NCBI GenBank assembly: GCA_040902585.1
Contig: JBBDXA010000037.1
Span: 1 to 8,075 of the forward strand
DNA length: 8,075 nt
Source: JBBDXA01 sp040902585
Lineage (GTDB): Bacteria > Planctomycetota > Phycisphaerae > Phycisphaerales > Phycisphaeraceae
Direction of reading: 5' to 3'
Within the stretch, counting starts at the first letter, position 1, and each line of letters starts with the position of its first letter. Made by a program: the position numbers and the translations under genes. The notes below the pieces were generated by a model. It saw nothing but the letters and a program-made list of their open reading frames with translations, did not search any database and was not told the DNA's origin. Positions 5,958-8,075 of the stretch are shown here, in pieces.

Positions 5958-6302
5958 TCACATATCAAAAACTGCTTCAATGGCCATACTGACGCCGCGC
6001 ATGTCAGCTTCGCTCAGCTTGCCGATCCTGCGAACGAACCGCGACAGGGCGATGGAGCGGACTTGAAACGCATCGGCTGTCGACGTTTTTGCAAGGTTGT
6101 TTTCCGCATCGGGATTCAACGTGGCCATCCACTCGCGTGCGGCGAATCGTTCCTGCCAGCCGGTGACCGGGACGACCACGCGCAGGTCGAGTACGCCGAT
6201 CGCGTCGGAACTGACGACGACCGCGGGGCGCTGCTTGCGCATTTCATCACCCTCGGTAAATCCCAGGTCAACCAACCACAACTCACCCCGGTTCGGTTTC
6301 AT
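5958..6302 (-). CDS. PemK/MazF-family endoribonuclease toxin
   Basis: This 114-residue protein has the length and fold signature of PemK/MazF toxins, which cleave mRNA or other RNA at short sequences and halt growth when the antitoxin is lost. RGELWLVDL (5-13) is the first strand motif. QRPAVVVS (24-31) carries Arg25, and VPVTGW (44-49) carries Thr47; these align by position with the catalytic Arg and Thr of Bacillus MazF. RFVRRIGKLS near residues 88-97 is the usual C-terminal block. All key residues are present, so it looks active. The ATG overlaps the antitoxin gene by 20 nt, the usual translationally coupled order of antitoxin first. Cleavage specificity cannot be inferred. Confidence 0.92.
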   Translation of the reverse strand: MKPNRGELWLVDLGFTEGDEMRKQRPAVVVSSDAIGVLDLRVVVPVTGWQERFAAREWMATLNPDAENNLAKTSTADAFQVRSIALSRFVRRIGKLSEADMRGVSMAIEAVFDM

Positions 6303-6513
6303 CGATGAAGTCCTCCGTGTCCAGCGAGGTCCACTCAGCCTGTTCGCCGCCCGGCTTATAGTCGTCGATGGCGGCCAAGGCGGCTTGTTTCATTCGATCG
6401 CGTCGGGCCACGCGGTCACGATTGTCGCCCAGCCGCGTCGCCGCCTTGATGACGTCATCCAGTTCCGCGGGACTCAACTCTCTTAGCGTCGCAATGATCT
6501 CGTCTTTGCTCAT
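6283..6513 (-). CDS. Antitoxin of the PemK/MazF pair
   Basis: This is a 76-residue acidic protein directly upstream of and overlapping the toxin by 20 nt. The N-terminal half (MSKDEIIATLRELSPAELDDVIKAATRL) is helical. The C-terminal tail (EWTSLDTEDFIDETEPG) is acidic with spaced aromatic and hydrophobic residues, as expected of a flexible segment that wraps the toxin and blocks its RNA site. A DNA-binding domain is not obvious, so autorepression is uncertain. The identity rests mainly on position and size plus the C-terminal pattern. GGAG lies eight bases before ATG 6513, inside the last codons of the DUF1553 gene, whose TAA is only 5 nt upstream. Confidence 0.85.
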   Translation of the reverse strand: MSKDEIIATLRELSPAELDDVIKAATRLGDNRDRVARRDRMKQAALAAIDDYKPGGEQAEWTSLDTEDFIDETEPG

Positions 6514-6518
6514 TGTGA

Positions 6519-8075
6519 TTACTCCACATAAACAAACTCATTCAAACAAAACATCACCTGGCAGAAATCCGTCAGCGCCAGATCGGCCGCGTTGCCTTTT
6601 TTTGCCGCTTCGTACGACGCCTGCTGCTCCTTGATGAACGCCACGTTGTCCGCGATCTCCGCCTTCGATGGCTCGCGGCAAAGGGCGATCTTGTACGCCT
6701 TCGTCACCGCCTGCTCGGGCGTCGTGTCCTTGCCGGTGATTCGTTTCGCAAAGCCGGTGGCGTACTGCCGCACCTGCGGGTTGTTCATGAACAATAGCGC
6801 CTGCGGGGCGATGGTCGTGGTCGGGCGCGAGCCCTGGCTGGTCAGCGGTTCGGGCATGTCGAACAAAGTGAGGATCGGGATGAGCTGGCTGCGCTTGATG
6901 AAAAAGTAAATGCTCCGGCGTTTCATCGCTTCGTCGAGCGTGCCGGGGCCGAACATGGTGGCGTCGAGCTGCTGGCCGATGGCGAGCATGCTGTCGCGAA
7001 TGGCCTCGGCTTCGAGCCTGCGGAAGTTGCCTCGCCACAGGAGCGCATTGCGGGGATCGAGCGATTCGTTTCCCGAGTCGTGCTCGCTCGACTGCATGTA
7101 GGCACTGCTGGTCATGATGAGCTTGTGGATGGGCTTCAAGTGCCAGTCGTTCTTGATGAGTTCGGTCGCGAGATAATCGAGCAGCTCGGGATGCGTCGGG
7201 CGATCGCCCTGCATGCCGAAGTCGCTGGGCGTGGCGACGAGGCCCCGGCCCAGGTGATGCTGCCAGAGACGATTCACGATCACCCGCGCGAGCAGGTGCC
7301 CCGCGCCGCTGTTCACATCCGTGATCCAGTTCGCCAGCGCGGTGCGGCGATAGGACGGCTTCGAACCGGCGGGCGGCGCGGTCGTCTGCCAGAAGGCTTC
7401 GCTCTTGCCGCCGCGGGTGGCGATCTGCAAAAAGCCCTGCGTGGCCACGTCCTTCTTCTGGTTCACGTCGCCGCGACTGAGCTGATACGTATCCTTGTAG
7501 AAGTGCGGGAAGCCGCGGTCATCGGCGTGATGCTTCATCGGCTTGTGCCCTTCGCTGCACACCATCACCTTCACCGTCTGGGCCTTGGGTTTCGCCGCGA
7601 GCGAGGCCTGCACTTTCCCATTCAGTTCGTTCCACTTCGGATCGAAGTTGCGGTACCACGACAGGGCATCGGCAAGCTGCGCGCCGGTGAGTTTGTCCAC
7701 GCTGCCGGCCTTTTTCAGGGTGGTCAGCAGCTCGATGATTTTCTGCGGCGTCGCGTCGCCTTCGATGGAAACAGGCGCGGGTTTGGTCGTGATCGAAAGG
7801 CGAGGCCGGCCGATGGAGTGATTGGTGTTGTTGTTGAACTCGAACTCGAAGGTGAATATCGTGCCGGCGTGATCCGCGCCGAAACCGACCGGATTCTCGA
7901 ACTCGAACACGGCCGCGTGGTTCTTGCCGAACTGCGGATCGACCGCCCAGCCGGTGACGCGGTCGTTGTCGATGGAGCCTTTGACGGAGAGCGAACTGTT
8001 GTTCTGTTCGAACGTCGCCTTGGCGCTGATCAGTTTGATTTCGGTGGGCACGGGCCCCGGCACGGGGGCTTCAAG
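6519..8075 (-). CDS. PSD1/DUF1553-domain protein (planctomycete cytochrome-type), C-terminal part
   Basis: The frame ends at TAA 6521-6519 and stays open to the window edge, giving 518 residues. The GTG at 8063 is internal, since LEAP precedes it in frame. The first roughly 100 residues are a beta-rich segment (SIDNDRVTGWAVDPQFGKNHAAVFEFENP...HSIGRPRLSIT) that normally lies between DUF1549 and DUF1553. The DUF1553 domain follows, with TALANWITDV, ARVIVNRLWQHHLGRGLVATPSDFGMQG and DRPTHPELLDYLATELI at about 245-305, and the ending NEFVYVE is intact. Full-length members usually add a signal peptide, a cytochrome c-like domain and DUF1549 at the N-terminus, which would be outside the window. They are abundant in planctomycetes and thought to work in the periplasm beside DUF1501 partners, but the reaction is unproven. 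Confidence 0.92.
   Translation of the reverse strand, partial: LEAPVPGPVPTEIKLISAKATFEQNNSSLSVKGSIDNDRVTGWAVDPQFGKNHAAVFEFENPVGFGADHAGTIFTFEFEFNNNTNHSIGRPRLSITTKPAPVSIEGDATPQKIIELLTTLKKAGSVDKLTGAQLADALSWYRNFDPKWNELNGKVQASLAAKPKAQTVKVMVCSEGHKPMKHHADDRGFPHFYKDTYQLSRGDVNQKKDVATQGFLQIATRGGKSEAFWQTTAPPAGSKPSYRRTALANWITDVNSGAGHLLARVIVNRLWQHHLGRGLVATPSDFGMQGDRPTHPELLDYLATELIKNDWHLKPIHKLIMTSSAYMQSSEHDSGNESLDPRNALLWRGNFRRLEAEAIRDSMLAIGQQLDATMFGPGTLDEAMKRRSIYFFIKRSQLIPILTLFDMPEPLTSQGSRPTTTIAPQALLFMNNPQVRQYATGFAKRITGKDTTPEQAVTKAYKIALCREPSKAEIADNVAFIKEQQASYEAAKKGNAADLALTDFCQVMFCLNEFVYVE
6522..6525 (-). promoter_or_regulatory. Shine-Dalgarno GGAG of the antitoxin, inside the DUF1553 gene
   Basis: The final codons GTG GAG TAA of the DUF1553 gene supply the GGAG motif for the antitoxin ATG at 6513. 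Antitoxin translation therefore probably depends on, or is coupled to, translation of the host operon gene. Confidence 0.6.

Overview
The window looks like chromosomal DNA from a GC-rich planctomycete, possibly of the Phycisphaerae type. The evidence is the gene set: a PSD1/DUF1553 protein and a Tat-exported DUF1501 protein in the same gene run, a Tat-exported Gfo/Idh/MocA oxidoreductase, a sialate O-acetylesterase-type hydrolase, and a small membrane protein with a C-terminal CPRCGYDLRG...CPECG zinc ribbon. Intergenic DNA rich in GC palindromes fits too. The lineage is inferred from family content, not from a marker gene.

Layout. Positions 1-828 (+) hold the C-terminal part of a secreted esterase, entering from outside the window and closed by a strong intrinsic terminator at 857-889. 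Positions 907-1097 are a nested palindromic repeat cluster with no gene. Positions 1115-1783 (-) encode a peroxiredoxin-like lipoprotein. Positions 1922-3220 (-) encode a Tat-signal Gfo/Idh/MocA dehydrogenase. Positions 3221-3640 are non-coding and repeat-rich: a 113-bp MITE-like element with near-perfect terminal inverted repeats (3274-3386), short GC hairpins, and an orphan copy of the 3' end of a DUF1501 gene (3600-3652).

From 8075 down to 3641 every gene is on the minus strand and tightly packed, probably one transcription unit: DUF1553 (partial), antitoxin, PemK/MazF toxin, a small DUF5678-like protein, DUF1501, and a zinc-ribbon membrane protein. The gaps are 5, -20, 12, 19 and 45 nt. 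DUF1553 and DUF1501 genes are commonly direct neighbours in planctomycetes. Here a complete three-gene toxin-antitoxin cassette lies between them without damaging either one and borrows the end of the DUF1553 gene for its ribosome binding site.

The esterase, oxidoreductase and DUF1553/DUF1501 proteins are all predicted to be exported and fit the extracytoplasmic catabolism of complex, possibly sulfated or acetylated, glycans that planctomycetes are known for. That joint role is inferred. The most notable points are the embedded toxin-antitoxin cassette with its third gene, the duplicated DUF1501 tail beside a zinc-ribbon gene, the MITE-like element, and a perfect inverted repeat at the left edge that may be an assembly fold-back.
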